Numbered from the stretch's first letter, positions 16,519-25,474 are shown. The stretch is 46,631 bases of DNA from Bacillota bacterium (GCA_012837385.1 DURH01000020.1:361140-407770); one strand, 5' to 3'. The notes: generated from the sequence alone by a model not told the origin. Numbers and translations are program-made.

Positions 16519-16548
16519 ATTATACTATTACTCTCCCTGGTTTGCCAG
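16519..16548 (-). promoter_or_regulatory. Candidate promoter of the miaB-mutS-mutL-miaA string
   Basis: On the minus strand CTGGCA (16548-16543), 18-bp spacer and a perfect TATAAT (16524-16519). The -35 element is weak (4 of 6). Confidence 0.6.
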
Positions 16549-16553
16549 GGAGA
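16532..16553. repeat. Perfect 9-bp inverted repeat over the miaB promoter
   Basis: TCTCCCTGG (16532-16540) and CCAGGGAGA (16545-16553) around TTTG. It covers the -35 element and part of the spacer of the candidate miaB promoter and has no T tract on either side, so it looks more like an operator than a terminator. Confidence 0.55.
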
Positions 16554-16578
16554 ACCTTCTCCAGAATGCCCTTCGAAG

Positions 16579-16605
16579 CCCCTGGGCATAATTAGCCAGG
16601 GGGGG
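16579..16605 (+). promoter_or_regulatory. Hairpin overlapping the DUF421 gene ribosome-binding site
   Basis: CCCCTGG (16579-16585) can pair with CCAGGGG (16596-16602), hiding part of the G7 Shine-Dalgarno tract (16599-16605) that lies 4 bases before the ATG at 16610. Confidence 0.45.
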
Positions 16606-16609
16606 TTAC

Positions 16610-17302
16610 ATGCTCATTACTTTGGCTCGAACATTGTTTCTGTATACCCTGGTTATGATCACCATGCGCCTGATGGGCAAAAGGCAGATTGCCCAACTGG
16701 AACCTTTTGAGCTGGTCATTGCCATTATGATTGCGGAGCTGGGTGTCATCCCCATGCAGGACCGCGACATACCTCTCATCAACGGCGTTATCGCCATTGC
16801 TACCCTGCTCTTTGTCCAGGTTACCTTCAGCGTACTCAGCTTGAAATCCATTTGGTTCAGGTCTGTTCTGGATGGCCGCTATACAGTGGTAATCGCCAAC
16901 GGGATGATCCAGGAAACTGAAATGCGTAAAGCCAGGTACAATCTGGACGAGCTTCTTGAGCAGCTTCGCCTCAACTCAGTTTTCGATCTGGAAGATGTGG
17001 AGTTCGCTATCTTAGAGACCAGCGGTGACCTCAGCGTGCTTCTTAAGTCACAGGCAAGACCGGTTACCCCCGAAGATCTCCAGCTGAAAACGGAGTATGA
17101 AGGACTGCCCTTGGTTTTGATCCTAGATGGCAAGGTGATGAAAACAGAACTGGAAAAGGCCCAGCTCAGTGAAGGCTGGCTCCGTACTGAACTGGAAAAA
17201 CGGGGAGTTAAGGGTCCCCCAGATGTGCTCATTGCCTCGTTGAGCACAACGGGCAAGCTCTTTGTCCAGCCCAAGGAGCGTCAGCGCCTTAGGAAAGCTT
17301 AA
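16610..17302 (+). CDS. DUF421 (YetF-type) membrane protein
   Basis: A 230-residue protein with about three N-terminal membrane helices (residues ~3-20, 35-50, 57-78) containing the family block RLMGKRQIAQLEPFELVI. The soluble cytoplasmic domain that follows has the DUF421 features SVLDGRYTVVIANGMI (a pseudo-active strand) and ARYNLDELLEQLR. YetF-family proteins are common in spore-formers, with several located in spore membranes, but the molecular function is not established. It starts a two-gene plus-strand unit with the DUF4363 gene 11 bp downstream, a pairing common in Firmicutes. The start ATG follows a G-rich binding site that can fold into a hairpin. Confidence 0.93.
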   Translation: MLITLARTLFLYTLVMITMRLMGKRQIAQLEPFELVIAIMIAELGVIPMQDRDIPLINGVIAIATLLFVQVTFSVLSLKSIWFRSVLDGRYTVVIANGMIQETEMRKARYNLDELLEQLRLNSVFDLEDVEFAILETSGDLSVLLKSQARPVTPEDLQLKTEYEGLPLVLILDGKVMKTELEKAQLSEGWLRTELEKRGVKGPPDVLIASLSTTGKLFVQPKERQRLRKA

Positions 17303-17313
17303 GGAGAACGACT

Positions 17314-17694
17314 ATGAAGCTTTGGATTACCATGTTTGTGGTTATGGTCATCATCGTGGTTGGGGGCCTCTATTTAGAAAACTCCATCCTAAAAACCACT
17401 AACCAAATCTCCCACACCCTAAACACCATAAAGGATGCGGTGAGAAACGATCAGTGGTCCCAAGCACTGCAGTCCTTGGATGGACTGACTGAAAGATGGT
17501 CCAAGCTGAAAGAGACCTGGAGTCCCTTCATCCATAATCATGATCTGCAGACGTTCACACTCCATCTGGCCCGCCTCAAGGCGTATATGGAGACAGCAGA
17601 GCGAGGATCAGCCTTGGCGGAGATAACCAATTTGGAGCTGCAGCTGATCGAGATTCAGCAGCAGGAGATCCTCAGCCTGAAAAATGTACTCTAG
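17314..17694 (+). CDS. DUF4363-type membrane-anchored protein
   Basis: A 126-residue protein with an N-terminal membrane anchor (residues ~3-22, LWITMFVVMVIIVVGGLYLE) and a helical domain rich in Trp and Leu (AVRNDQWSQALQSLDGLTE, WSKLKETWSPFIHNHD). This fits the DUF4363 family, whose members often follow DUF421 genes; function unknown. The helical bundle probably sits outside the membrane and may pair with its neighbour. AAGGAG lies 7 bases before the ATG. Its stop overlaps the convergent Gx transporter gene by 4 bp. Confidence 0.82.
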   Translation: MKLWITMFVVMVIIVVGGLYLENSILKTTNQISHTLNTIKDAVRNDQWSQALQSLDGLTERWSKLKETWSPFIHNHDLQTFTLHLARLKAYMETAERGSALAEITNLELQLIEIQQQEILSLKNVL

Positions 17695-18212
17695 CTTCTC
17701 TGAAAAGAGTAGTACTTATTCACCTGGCCAGTGACCAGGCCCACAAAGGCACCAGTGGGCAGGGCAAAGAACAACATATACGGGAGATACGCGAATATGC
17801 CTACCGTCTGGATTACCCACGATGCCACGAGCAGTTGGGCTACATTGTGCGTAACTGCTCCCACTAAGCTGATGCCCAGCATACTGAAGAACCTGGAGGC
17901 ATAGCGGTAAAGCAAGCCCATAACAATGGCGCTGGCCAGGCCTCCAGAAAAACTAAAGAAAAAGGTGACCGTCATAAAGGTTCCGGAAAGCAGAGAACCT
18001 AAAACGGTACGCAGGATTGACACGGTCACCGCATCGCGGGTTCCGAAGTTCATAACGACATAGAGAGTGACAATGTTAGCCAATCCCAGCTTAAAACCGG
18101 GGACCACGAGGTCCGTCGGCATGGGAATCAGCCCTTCAAAAATGTGCAGGCCCAGGGCTAGGCCTGTGGCCAGGCCCAGATAGACCACACGACGTGTACT
18201 AGAATAGCCCAC
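17691..18212 (-). CDS. Gx transporter family membrane protein (HepS component I-like)
   Basis: A 173-residue protein with five to six membrane helices. The block GFKLGLANIVTLYVVMNFGTRDAVTVSILRT and the following GSLLSGTFMT match the family once annotated as heptaprenyl diphosphate synthase component I and now regarded as an ECF/Gx-type transporter subunit. The substrate is unknown; related proteins occur next to FMN-binding and NusG-domain proteins, absent here. GTG start at 18212, with AAAGGAG 9 bases upstream. It lies 14 bp after fapA and probably shares the chemotaxis transcript. Its 3' end overlaps the convergent DUF4363 gene by 4 bp. Confidence 0.88.
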   Translation of the reverse strand: MGYSSTRRVVYLGLATGLALGLHIFEGLIPMPTDLVVPGFKLGLANIVTLYVVMNFGTRDAVTVSILRTVLGSLLSGTFMTVTFFFSFSGGLASAIVMGLLYRYASRFFSMLGISLVGAVTHNVAQLLVASWVIQTVGIFAYLPYMLFFALPTGAFVGLVTGQVNKYYSFQRS

Positions 18213-18226
18213 TCAGTGCTGCTCCT

Positions 18227-20188
18227 TTAACCATGGATTTTAAGTGACCCGCTGTAAATGGTTAGTATGCCCTCATGCAGATATCCTTTTACTTGGGGTG
18301 TGGACTCATCGAATTTATATAACTGGTCGCCAATGGAGAAAACCACATTAGGATGGACCAGGCTGGCGGTGATGCGTCCGCTTTTCAGGAGGGATGCCTT
18401 GGTGGCAATTCCTGTAGGCCCTCCGAATTCTTTGGCCGCTATGGCTCCTGATTCAACGGTGACGCTGCCGCCTCGGAACAGCCCAACTGGAGCATTGAAG
18501 CCAGTGCCAGCCAAGACTGTGGAGTAAAAACACCCCTGCCCTGTAATGGTGACCGCTCCAGAGGCCTCCACTCTGCTGTTCTGCAGATAACCGGCTTTAA
18601 TGTCAGATTCCAGAATACCCATGTTCTCAATGCGGTCCACGCTGCTCAATACCGCCTGCCTGTATTCACGCAGACCCTCAATGCTGGTGGCAAATAAGGC
18701 ATCGGTACTTAAGAGTGTGTCGTCCAGAGCCGCACTGAGGGCATCTGCCTCTTCAAAGGCGGGATCCTCCATCTCCTCAACGAAGTGGGTCACGGCCTTG
18801 ATCTGCTTAGGCAGATCCGAAAACTTCAGCTCAATGAGGTGCCTGATCAGGTTCTCGAAGGATAGGTGTTCTGCCTGCGAAACAATGGATTCGCTGGCCA
18901 CGATCAGTCCCTCCAGTTGGTCAGCTGTCTTCTGGAGCATGTTTACCAGCCGCATTCTGCTGACAGATGCACCCCCTGCATACAGCTGGGAGCGTACCAC
19001 GTTTCGGATCACTGTAATGGAGCCGCGAGTGCGCACTGTGGCCCCGCTCACCAGGCCGTGTATCACAATGGCGCCAGAATTGGACTGGACCCTCACTTGT
19101 TCCAGCACATTTCCCCTGATAATGATATCACCTTCCATGGTGATATTACCAGTGGAAACATCGGCGTCACCAGGCAGTTCAAATACTTCCTTGACACGGA
19201 TTATTCCGCCTTGGAGGAAGGCAATTCCTGGTACAGAGGCGATGGCCTGCAGTCCATCTTCACTGAGCTGCGCCCCCTCCCCTACCTTGATCTCCACATC
19301 CCTGACGGGAGCTGGCTTGATTTCCTGGCCGTACACGTCCCTTCCTGGTACTCCTGGCTGAGCAGGCTCTTTCACAGCTAATACCGCGCCCTGGGTTACC
19401 CCTTCCGTGCCGTGTACCGCAAAATGGTCGACGCGGATGGCATCGTCCAGTTCTGGATCAGCCCCTTCGTCTTGGAATACGTACTTGATGGACGCATCGC
19501 GTCCAGGTTTAGGCGGTGTTCCCACAGCCAGATCAAAAGCTCCCTGTGAAGCGTCCAGTATCTCTGGAGTGAGCTCATCCAAACGCAGGCCATAGTTGAG
19601 ACCGGACACCTCCGCGATTTCCTGCACCTGCTGCAGAGACAAGACAGGTGCTTCCACCGCTTCCTTGATCACCTGCAGAACCAGGCGGTTCCTCGGTGCC
19701 TGATCCATCAGCTTGTGGACCACGCCAGGTGTCCGCTTCCAAACCAGCTGGGCCTTGGTTTTGTCAGGGCTGACTATTACGTCGTAATGAAGTTCGGGTT
19801 CAACGTCCTCAGGCAGTATGATCTCCAGGTGATCTAGGCCTTCTGTGAGCACAAGCTCTCCTAGGACTTCATCGCCCCTATAGTACACTTTAATATCAGA
19901 GCGAAACTGAATGATGGGCTGAGATCCGCCAGGCTGCGGCGGAACATATTCAAGTCTCCCGTTGACCACGGCAGCAGTCCCCACTCCAGCCACAGGCTGA
20001 GGTGTGGACTGTTCTCTCAGTGTCACAACTACTTGGGCAGGTTTACCTCTAAAGCTGAACAAACCCTTAGAGGGAGCCTGAGTAATCTCAACGTCTACCT
20101 CGTTCCTCTTTGCTCCAAGCTTAGCTAAAGCATCTTCAATGGCATCTTCAATGGTCTTTCCTTGGCCCATTGCCTGCCTGTTGGTCAC
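18227..20188 (-). CDS. fapA: FapA-family (DUF342) protein with Jag-N domain
   Basis: A 653-residue protein. Residues ~8-60 (QGKTIEDAIEDALAKLGAKR, then KGLFSFRGKPAQVVV) match the Jag-N domain. From about 160 on it has the DUF342/FapA body: a first domain, then a right-handed beta-helix (ITMEGDIIIRGNVLEQVRVQ, IVIHGLVSGATVRTRGSITV) interrupted by a long coiled coil (~415-540). FapA proteins link to flagellar assembly and chemotaxis in several Firmicutes and Vibrio, and placement directly after cheR supports this. GTG start at 20188, AGGAGG 8 bases upstream. The exact role, perhaps a polar or assembly scaffold, is not known. Confidence 0.92.
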   Translation of the reverse strand: MTNRQAMGQGKTIEDAIEDALAKLGAKRNEVDVEITQAPSKGLFSFRGKPAQVVVTLREQSTPQPVAGVGTAAVVNGRLEYVPPQPGGSQPIIQFRSDIKVYYRGDEVLGELVLTEGLDHLEIILPEDVEPELHYDVIVSPDKTKAQLVWKRTPGVVHKLMDQAPRNRLVLQVIKEAVEAPVLSLQQVQEIAEVSGLNYGLRLDELTPEILDASQGAFDLAVGTPPKPGRDASIKYVFQDEGADPELDDAIRVDHFAVHGTEGVTQGAVLAVKEPAQPGVPGRDVYGQEIKPAPVRDVEIKVGEGAQLSEDGLQAIASVPGIAFLQGGIIRVKEVFELPGDADVSTGNITMEGDIIIRGNVLEQVRVQSNSGAIVIHGLVSGATVRTRGSITVIRNVVRSQLYAGGASVSRMRLVNMLQKTADQLEGLIVASESIVSQAEHLSFENLIRHLIELKFSDLPKQIKAVTHFVEEMEDPAFEEADALSAALDDTLLSTDALFATSIEGLREYRQAVLSSVDRIENMGILESDIKAGYLQNSRVEASGAVTITGQGCFYSTVLAGTGFNAPVGLFRGGSVTVESGAIAAKEFGGPTGIATKASLLKSGRITASLVHPNVVFSIGDQLYKFDESTPQVKGYLHEGILTIYSGSLKIHG

Positions 20189-20201
20189 AGGATCACCCTC
20201 C

Positions 20202-20972
20202 TCACGTTGATTTCTGGTAGATACAGTAACTCACCCGGTCCAGTCCGAAACTCCCTGGATCCATGATCTGCTCGGCTGATCCCACGATAAAATACCCGGA
20301 AGGATTGAGAGCATTGACGAAATTGGATATAAGCCGCTTCTGCGTATCACTGGTAAAATAGATAAAGACATTCCGGCACAAAATCAAATCGAAGCCGCGA
20401 TCATAGGGATCTTTGAGCAGATCATGCTGCTTAAAGACCACCATGTTCTTAATCGCCTCAGATATCGACCAGCTCCCGCTGCCCGTTGCAGTGAAGTATT
20501 TCTCAAGGTACTTAGGATCCATGCCCTGCACCTGGCTGGGCAGATACACTCCAGTTCTGGCCTTATCCAACACCGCTTCATCTAAATCCGTGGCCAGCAG
20601 CAGCGCGGGGGTAAACCTGGCCTCTCTCATGAGCATGGCGATGGAATAGACCTCTGCACCGATGGACGCCCCGGCACTCCAAATCCTGGGACGCCCCTGC
20701 CTGCTGATAGCTGGCAGTACCTGTTCCTCGATGACGTCAAATACCCGCTTATCCCGAAAAAAACTTGACGTATTGATTGTCAAATACTCGAGAAACTTTT
20801 CCTTATGCTCTCTATCCTTGGCTAAGGTACTGATCAGATGATCATAGGAAGGGATCTGGTGCCGATCCAGCCATTGGTTGATTCTCCTCCGCATCTGCTG
20901 TTCCTTGTAAGCGGTGAGATCAATCCCTAAAGCCTTGTTGATATCTTTCTGCAGTTTTGCATAATCCCTCAT
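20202..20972 (-). CDS. cheR: Chemoreceptor methyltransferase CheR
   Basis: About 256 residues. CheR methylates glutamates of chemoreceptors using SAM. The N-terminal helical domain precedes the SSFFRD motif, the SAM site WSAGASIGAEVYSIAM and the CRNVFIYF motif. The SAM loop departs from the usual GCSTGEEPYS, with Ala, Ile and Ala at three positions, though the second Glu remains. ATG at 20972 is preferred (TGAGGT 5 bases upstream); a GTG at 20984 overlaps the cheB stop. It works against CheB in adaptation. No receptor gene is in the window. Confidence 0.95.
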   Translation of the reverse strand: MRDYAKLQKDINKALGIDLTAYKEQQMRRRINQWLDRHQIPSYDHLISTLAKDREHKEKFLEYLTINTSSFFRDKRVFDVIEEQVLPAISRQGRPRIWSAGASIGAEVYSIAMLMREARFTPALLLATDLDEAVLDKARTGVYLPSQVQGMDPKYLEKYFTATGSGSWSISEAIKNMVVFKQHDLLKDPYDRGFDLILCRNVFIYFTSDTQKRLISNFVNALNPSGYFIVGSAEQIMDPGSFGLDRVSYCIYQKST

Positions 20973-20980
20973 GGCTGACC

Positions 20981-22027
20981 TCACTTCAAAACAGATATCA
21001 ATTCCGTAATAACACCGCCAATCTTATCTAAAGGGAGAATGTAATCGGCATTGCCTTCGTCTGCCACCGCTTTAGGCATACTGTAGATGGTGGACGTAGC
21101 CCGATCTTGGGCGATGGTCAAACCTCCAGCTTTCTTGATTTTGGCCATGCCCCTCGCTCCATCCCTTCCCATGCCTGTCAGAATAACTCCGATAATGTTC
21201 TTGCCATAGACCTCAGGCAGACTCTCCATGGTAACGTCAATCGCGGGACGCAGGAACATCACTCTGTCTTCTTGGTTGAGTTCCACCCTGCGCTCAGGCG
21301 TGATGACCAGGTGGTAATCCCCAGGCGCAATGAGCACCTTGCCGTTTTCCACCACGTCCCCTGTCTGCGCTTCTTTCACTGGAAAGGGAAAGATGGAGTT
21401 AAGTCGTTCCGCAAAGCTTCTGGTGAAATCCTTGGGCATATGCTGGACTACCACGATGCCCGCAGGCAGATTCTCGGGGATATGGGCAAACACTTCTTCA
21501 ATTGCCTTGGGGCCCCCTGTAGACGAACCGATAATCACGATTTTGCTCGCCGCTCCTTCAGGAAGGGGAGGAAAGGTCGTGACTGGCCGCTTCTTGACCG
21601 CGGTAGGCGCCTTAGCTTTCTGTGGCAGCTGAGCCATGGCGGCACAGCGGATCTTATCCACCAGTTCGTCGGCTATACTGTCTAGTTCAGGAGCAATTGA
21701 TCCAACAGGTTTGGAGACGAAATCTACTGCTCCTAGCGATAGGGCTTGGATGGTGGTTTCTGAGCCCTTGCGTGTACGGCTGGACAGCATCACCACTGGT
21801 CGCGGTTTGTCACTCATGATGCGCTTTAGGGTTTCTAGGCCATCCATTATGGGCATTTCCACATCAAGGGTGACAACATCGACCTCTAAGCGGTCCAGTT
21901 TCCGCAGAGCATCTTCTCCATTGCGCGCGTAACCAGCCACTTCTAGATCTGGCTGTGCGTTGATGATCTCCATGATGAGCTTGCGCATAAAGGCACTGTC
22001 ATCTACCACCAGAACCCGAATAGGCAT
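20981..22027 (-). CDS. cheB: Chemoreceptor methylesterase/deamidase CheB
   Basis: About 348 residues: a receiver domain (start MPIRVLVVDDSAFMRK, phospho-acceptor Asp in TLDVEMP) joined by a linker at ~130-160 to the methylesterase domain. The catalytic Ser is in GSSTGGPKA, His in QHMPKDFT and Asp in GMGRDGA. It removes receptor methyl groups and deamidates glutamines when phosphorylated by CheA. ATG at 22027 follows GAGGTG; cheD ends 10 bp upstream. Confidence 0.97.
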   Translation of the reverse strand: MPIRVLVVDDSAFMRKLIMEIINAQPDLEVAGYARNGEDALRKLDRLEVDVVTLDVEMPIMDGLETLKRIMSDKPRPVVMLSSRTRKGSETTIQALSLGAVDFVSKPVGSIAPELDSIADELVDKIRCAAMAQLPQKAKAPTAVKKRPVTTFPPLPEGAASKIVIIGSSTGGPKAIEEVFAHIPENLPAGIVVVQHMPKDFTRSFAERLNSIFPFPVKEAQTGDVVENGKVLIAPGDYHLVITPERRVELNQEDRVMFLRPAIDVTMESLPEVYGKNIIGVILTGMGRDGARGMAKIKKAGGLTIAQDRATSTIYSMPKAVADEGNADYILPLDKIGGVITELISVLK

Positions 22028-22037
22028 CACAGTCACC

Positions 22038-22517
22038 TCAAATCTCTACAGGGTCTTTGCCGATCGCGGTCACCGTCACTACTCCATTTTCAACAAAAAA
22101 GCGCATTTTGCGCCCGTGACTGCCCGCGACATCTTGACTGACAACTGGAATTCCGTGCTTCTTTAAGTGCTCCACAACTGCGTTGATGTTCTGCTGCCCA
22201 ATACTGGTGCTGCTCATGCTCAAATTAGGGAAAAGATTGGCGCCCCCTGCCAGCTTAGCGTGGAGCCGGCTTCGGCTGGCGCCCAGGCGAACTGCCTCTT
22301 CAATCATGGCCGGAATGCCTGTATCTGCGTATTTGCCAGGTGGTGCTTGCGGATCATTGGGCCGGCTCTGCGGGAGGAAAATATGCCCCATCACTCCCAC
22401 CTTAACTTGAGGATCGTACAGAGCGACGCCCACACAGGAGCCCAGGCCGACAGTGGTCAGGATACCCTGATTCTTGGAGGAGCTGATCTCTCCCATGTTA
22501 ACAAATACCTCTGTCAT
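22038..22517 (-). CDS. cheD: Chemoreceptor deamidase CheD
   Basis: A 159-residue CheD that deamidates receptor glutamines and binds CheC. The catalytic Cys is in TTVGLGSCVGVALYD and the His in GVMGHIFLP; HAKLAGGANLF and IGQQNINAV complete the family pattern. The ATG overlaps the cheC stop (TGATG), a sign of translational coupling that suits the CheC-CheD complex. CheY-P stabilises CheC-CheD in Bacillus-type adaptation, and all three genes are adjacent here. Confidence 0.97.
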   Translation of the reverse strand: MTEVFVNMGEISSSKNQGILTTVGLGSCVGVALYDPQVKVGVMGHIFLPQSRPNDPQAPPGKYADTGIPAMIEEAVRLGASRSRLHAKLAGGANLFPNLSMSSTSIGQQNINAVVEHLKKHGIPVVSQDVAGSHGRKMRFFVENGVVTVTAIGKDPVEI

Positions 22518-23110
22518 CACAGTTCCCCCAAACCAAACAACCGAGCTACTTTTTCAAAATCCTCATGATCAGGCAGGAAAAGGATGTGTCCTTCAATGTC
22601 TTCGCCATCCGCTGAGAACCTTGTGCGGATCACCGTTACCTCGTCCGTCACCTGCGCCCCTGCCAAAACGCTCTCCCACACCGCTCCAGCCATGTCGATG
22701 GCCAAACCTGGGACGCTGGGGACCATGAGCAGGTTTGTCATGGTGGAAAGTGCATTGAGGTAAGAGGTAACCATAATATTGCCCAGCTCCTGGAGGGCTG
22801 AGCGGCCCAGCTCATCTAGTTCGGGCTGCTCTATGCCGGTCAAGAGCCTGAGCAGCACCAGGGCACTCTCCAGGGGCTGCAAAAAGGCCATGTGGCCTTT
22901 TACATCGCCTGAAATAACAATGAAGATGCCAACAACCACCTGCTCGGCTCCCCCCATGTATTCGGCAGCTTCTGTGAAGGGAAGCATCTGGGCATCAGGG
23001 ACTACCAGTTGGAACAGCCGTCCGTTGAGCATTTGGGACAGTGCTGTGGTGGCATGACCGGTTCCAATATTGGCCAGTTCTCTGAGGAAGTCTAATCTGG
23101 CTTCTTTCAA
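22517..23110 (-). CDS. cheC: CheY-P phosphatase CheC
   Basis: A 197-residue CheC with both phosphatase motifs: E11-x2-N14 in LRELANIGTGHATTALS and a second in ALQELGNIMVTSYLNALS. It speeds loss of phosphate from CheY and partners with CheD. The start is TTG at 23110; GGGGTGG lies about 6 bases before it and no ATG fits. cheY lies 13 bp upstream. Confidence 0.96.
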   Translation of the reverse strand: MKEARLDFLRELANIGTGHATTALSQMLNGRLFQLVVPDAQMLPFTEAAEYMGGAEQVVVGIFIVISGDVKGHMAFLQPLESALVLLRLLTGIEQPELDELGRSALQELGNIMVTSYLNALSTMTNLLMVPSVPGLAIDMAGAVWESVLAGAQVTDEVTVIRTRFSADGEDIEGHILFLPDHEDFEKVARLFGLGEL

Positions 23111-23123
23111 CTCCCGCCACCCC

Positions 23124-23486
23124 CTAAGAACCGATTTTGCGCAGTGATTCCACCACCCGTTCGGCGTCGAAGGGCTTCACCAAAAAGTCTTTTGCTCCCG
23201 CGCTCAAAGCCTCCAGCACCATAGGCTTCTGCCCCATGGCACTGCAGACAATGATCCTGGCTTTAGGATCGATCTTCATGATTTCCTTGATGGCGGTGAT
23301 CCCGTCCATTTTGGGCATGGTAATGTCCATTGTCACCATATCAGGCTGCAGTTCCTGATACAGCGCAACGGCCTCTTCTCCATCAGAAGCCTCGCCCACT
23401 ACTTGGTAGCCATTCTTTTCGATGACATTCCTCAAGGTCATCCTCATGAATGCCGTGTCATCTGTGATTAATACAGTCTTTGCCAT
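23124..23486 (-). CDS. cheY: Chemotaxis response regulator CheY
   Basis: A 120-residue stand-alone receiver domain. The acidic pair is in LITDDTAFMR, the phospho-acceptor Asp is in VTMDITMPKMDG, Ser in VCSAMGQ, and Lys in FLVKPF. It carries the phosphate signal from CheA to the flagellar switch (FliM and FliY, encoded upstream). AGGAG lies 8 bases before the ATG; cheA ends 11 bp upstream. Confidence 0.97.
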   Translation of the reverse strand: MAKTVLITDDTAFMRMTLRNVIEKNGYQVVGEASDGEEAVALYQELQPDMVTMDITMPKMDGITAIKEIMKIDPKARIIVCSAMGQKPMVLEALSAGAKDFLVKPFDAERVVESLRKIGS

Positions 23487-23497
23487 TTGCTCAACTC

Positions 23498-25474
23498 CTA
23501 TCCGATGAGCGTGCTGTTGTCGATAATCAAGGCAATTCTTCCGTTGCCGAGTATGGTTGCCCCAGCAACGCCCTTGATATCGCCGACAATGCCGCTAAGT
23601 GATTTAATTACGATCTCCTGTTGTCCGATGAGGTCTTCCACTATAAACCCGACTTTTGATCCCCTGACCTCTACAATAATCACTGGCAGGGGCCCGCTGG
23701 TATCCACCGGTGTGAAACCCAGGCATTGGGCCAAATCATACAGCGGTAGGACCTCGTTGCGGAGCATGATCACAGGCCGTTGCTGAACAGTCTTGATCTG
23801 TTCCGACTCAATTTGGATGTTTTCCCGTACTGCTTGGATAGGAATTGCAACCGTTTCACCGTCAACCTTAACAAGCAGGGCCTTGATGATGGCCAGGGTG
23901 AGGGGCAGCTTGATGGTGGTGCGTGTGGATTTCCCTGGTTCAGATTCAACGGATATGGTACCGCTGAGGGACTCCACAACAGCCTTTACTGCATCGAGGC
24001 CCACACCGCGGCCCGAAAGGTCGGTGACTATCTCCGCGGTGCTGAAACCAGGCTGGAAGAGGAGATTTACCGCCTCGCCCATGGAAATCTCCTTAGTCCC
24101 CTCAGGCAGTAAATTGCGTTCAACAGCCTTGTCTCTAATCCTGTTTACGTCAAGGCCTTTACCATCGTCCATGATCTCAATCAGGATGTAGCTGCCTTCA
24201 TGGCGTGCATTTAAGCGGATCGTTCCTGCCCCTGGTTTGCCCTTAGCGATGCGTTCTTCCTTCGGTTCGATACCGTGGTCAATGGAGTTGCGAATCAAAT
24301 GCACCAAGGGATCACCGATTTGGTTGACAATGGAGCGGTCCAATTCTGTAGTTTCGCCAAAGATTTCCAGGTTGATTTCCTTGCCTCTGGATTGAGCCAA
24401 ATCCCGCACCATGCGGGGGAAACGGTCGAACACCTGCTTAATAGGTACCATGCGCAGGCTCATGGCTGCATACTGCAGTTCTGTGGTGATGCGGTCCAGC
24501 TGATCTACCGCTCCCATCCTATCGGTGGCCTCGCCACCCTTGACCATTTCGATCACCTGCGTGCGGCTGATTACCAGCTCGCCCACTAGGTTGATCAGCT
24601 TGTCCAGCCGCTCTGTCTCCACCCTCACCAAGGGATCTTGGCGGTGGCCGCGGATGGGAGCAGCCGAAACAGCGGCATCGGAGGAAGCTGCAGTCTCTTC
24701 CGCGGCCTGCTCCACAGCTTCCGCCCCTTCCCCAGCTTCAGCCAGCGAGATTGACTGCACGTCAGCACTCTCGATCTCGGGGATGCCTTCCACTAGTTGG
24801 CGGATATGGTGAGCCGATTCCTTGGTGAGGATCACCAGGACGAATTGACGATCAAACTTCTCGTCGTCTAAATCCTGAATAGGAGGATTGCTTTGGATCA
24901 CTGTTGCTACCTGTTCTAGAGCCTGAAACACAGTGAAAACTCGTACCGATTTGAGGATAGTATTTGGCCTAAGCACCACGGACACCGAGAAAGCCTGGTA
25001 GCCTTGGGCTATCCCTTGTTTGATGGTCTCACGATTGAACTCGTTGAGTTCAGCGGAAAAGTGTTCTCCCCCCGTGGTTGGAGGAGGTGCCAGGGATGCA
25101 TGTTGGATCAACGCCTTCAAGGACCGCACCTGCTCGTCGTAGGGGCTGATGGGTTCTTCACTGATCGTCTGCTCCAATAACAGCTCCAAAGTGTCAACGG
25201 ATCTAAACAGAACGTTGATCACCTCGGTGGTGAGCTGCAGCTCACCCGTTCTCAGCAGGTCCAGGACGCTCTCCATTTCATGGGTAAACTCTGCCAGCTC
25301 ATCAAACCCCATGGTCCCCGCCATGCCTTTCAGGCTGTGAGCAGCGCGAAACATATCATCTACCGTGCCCTGGTCTTGAGGGTTCCTTTCGAATTCAAGA
25401 AGATCCTCATTAAGGGATTGGAGGTAATCGCGTGCTTCTGCGGCAAACACTTCTCTAAATGAACTAATATCCAT
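23498..25474 (-). CDS. cheA: Chemotaxis histidine kinase CheA
   Basis: A 658-residue CheA with the full P1-P5 order: HPt with His46 (RAAHSLKGMAG), a P2 CheY-docking domain (~140-245), an Ala/Glu-rich linker, dimerisation domain P3 (~282-345), the ATPase P4 (N-box HLIRNSIDHGIE near 392-403, G boxes DDGKGL and GRGVGLD) and a CheW-like P5 (~530-658). It phosphorylates CheY and CheB in response to receptors. AAGGGAG precedes the ATG. It lies 30 bp after fliY, in one operon with cheW. Confidence 0.98.
   Translation of the reverse strand: MDISSFREVFAAEARDYLQSLNEDLLEFERNPQDQGTVDDMFRAAHSLKGMAGTMGFDELAEFTHEMESVLDLLRTGELQLTTEVINVLFRSVDTLELLLEQTISEEPISPYDEQVRSLKALIQHASLAPPPTTGGEHFSAELNEFNRETIKQGIAQGYQAFSVSVVLRPNTILKSVRVFTVFQALEQVATVIQSNPPIQDLDDEKFDRQFVLVILTKESAHHIRQLVEGIPEIESADVQSISLAEAGEGAEAVEQAAEETAASSDAAVSAAPIRGHRQDPLVRVETERLDKLINLVGELVISRTQVIEMVKGGEATDRMGAVDQLDRITTELQYAAMSLRMVPIKQVFDRFPRMVRDLAQSRGKEINLEIFGETTELDRSIVNQIGDPLVHLIRNSIDHGIEPKEERIAKGKPGAGTIRLNARHEGSYILIEIMDDGKGLDVNRIRDKAVERNLLPEGTKEISMGEAVNLLFQPGFSTAEIVTDLSGRGVGLDAVKAVVESLSGTISVESEPGKSTRTTIKLPLTLAIIKALLVKVDGETVAIPIQAVRENIQIESEQIKTVQQRPVIMLRNEVLPLYDLAQCLGFTPVDTSGPLPVIIVEVRGSKVGFIVEDLIGQQEIVIKSLSGIVGDIKGVAGATILGNGRIALIIDNSTLIG

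Noticed and set aside
18600-19381. Two long plus-strand frames (253 and 171 residues)
   Set aside because: Antisense to the FapA beta-helix and coiled coil; Ser/Pro-rich with no domain pattern.
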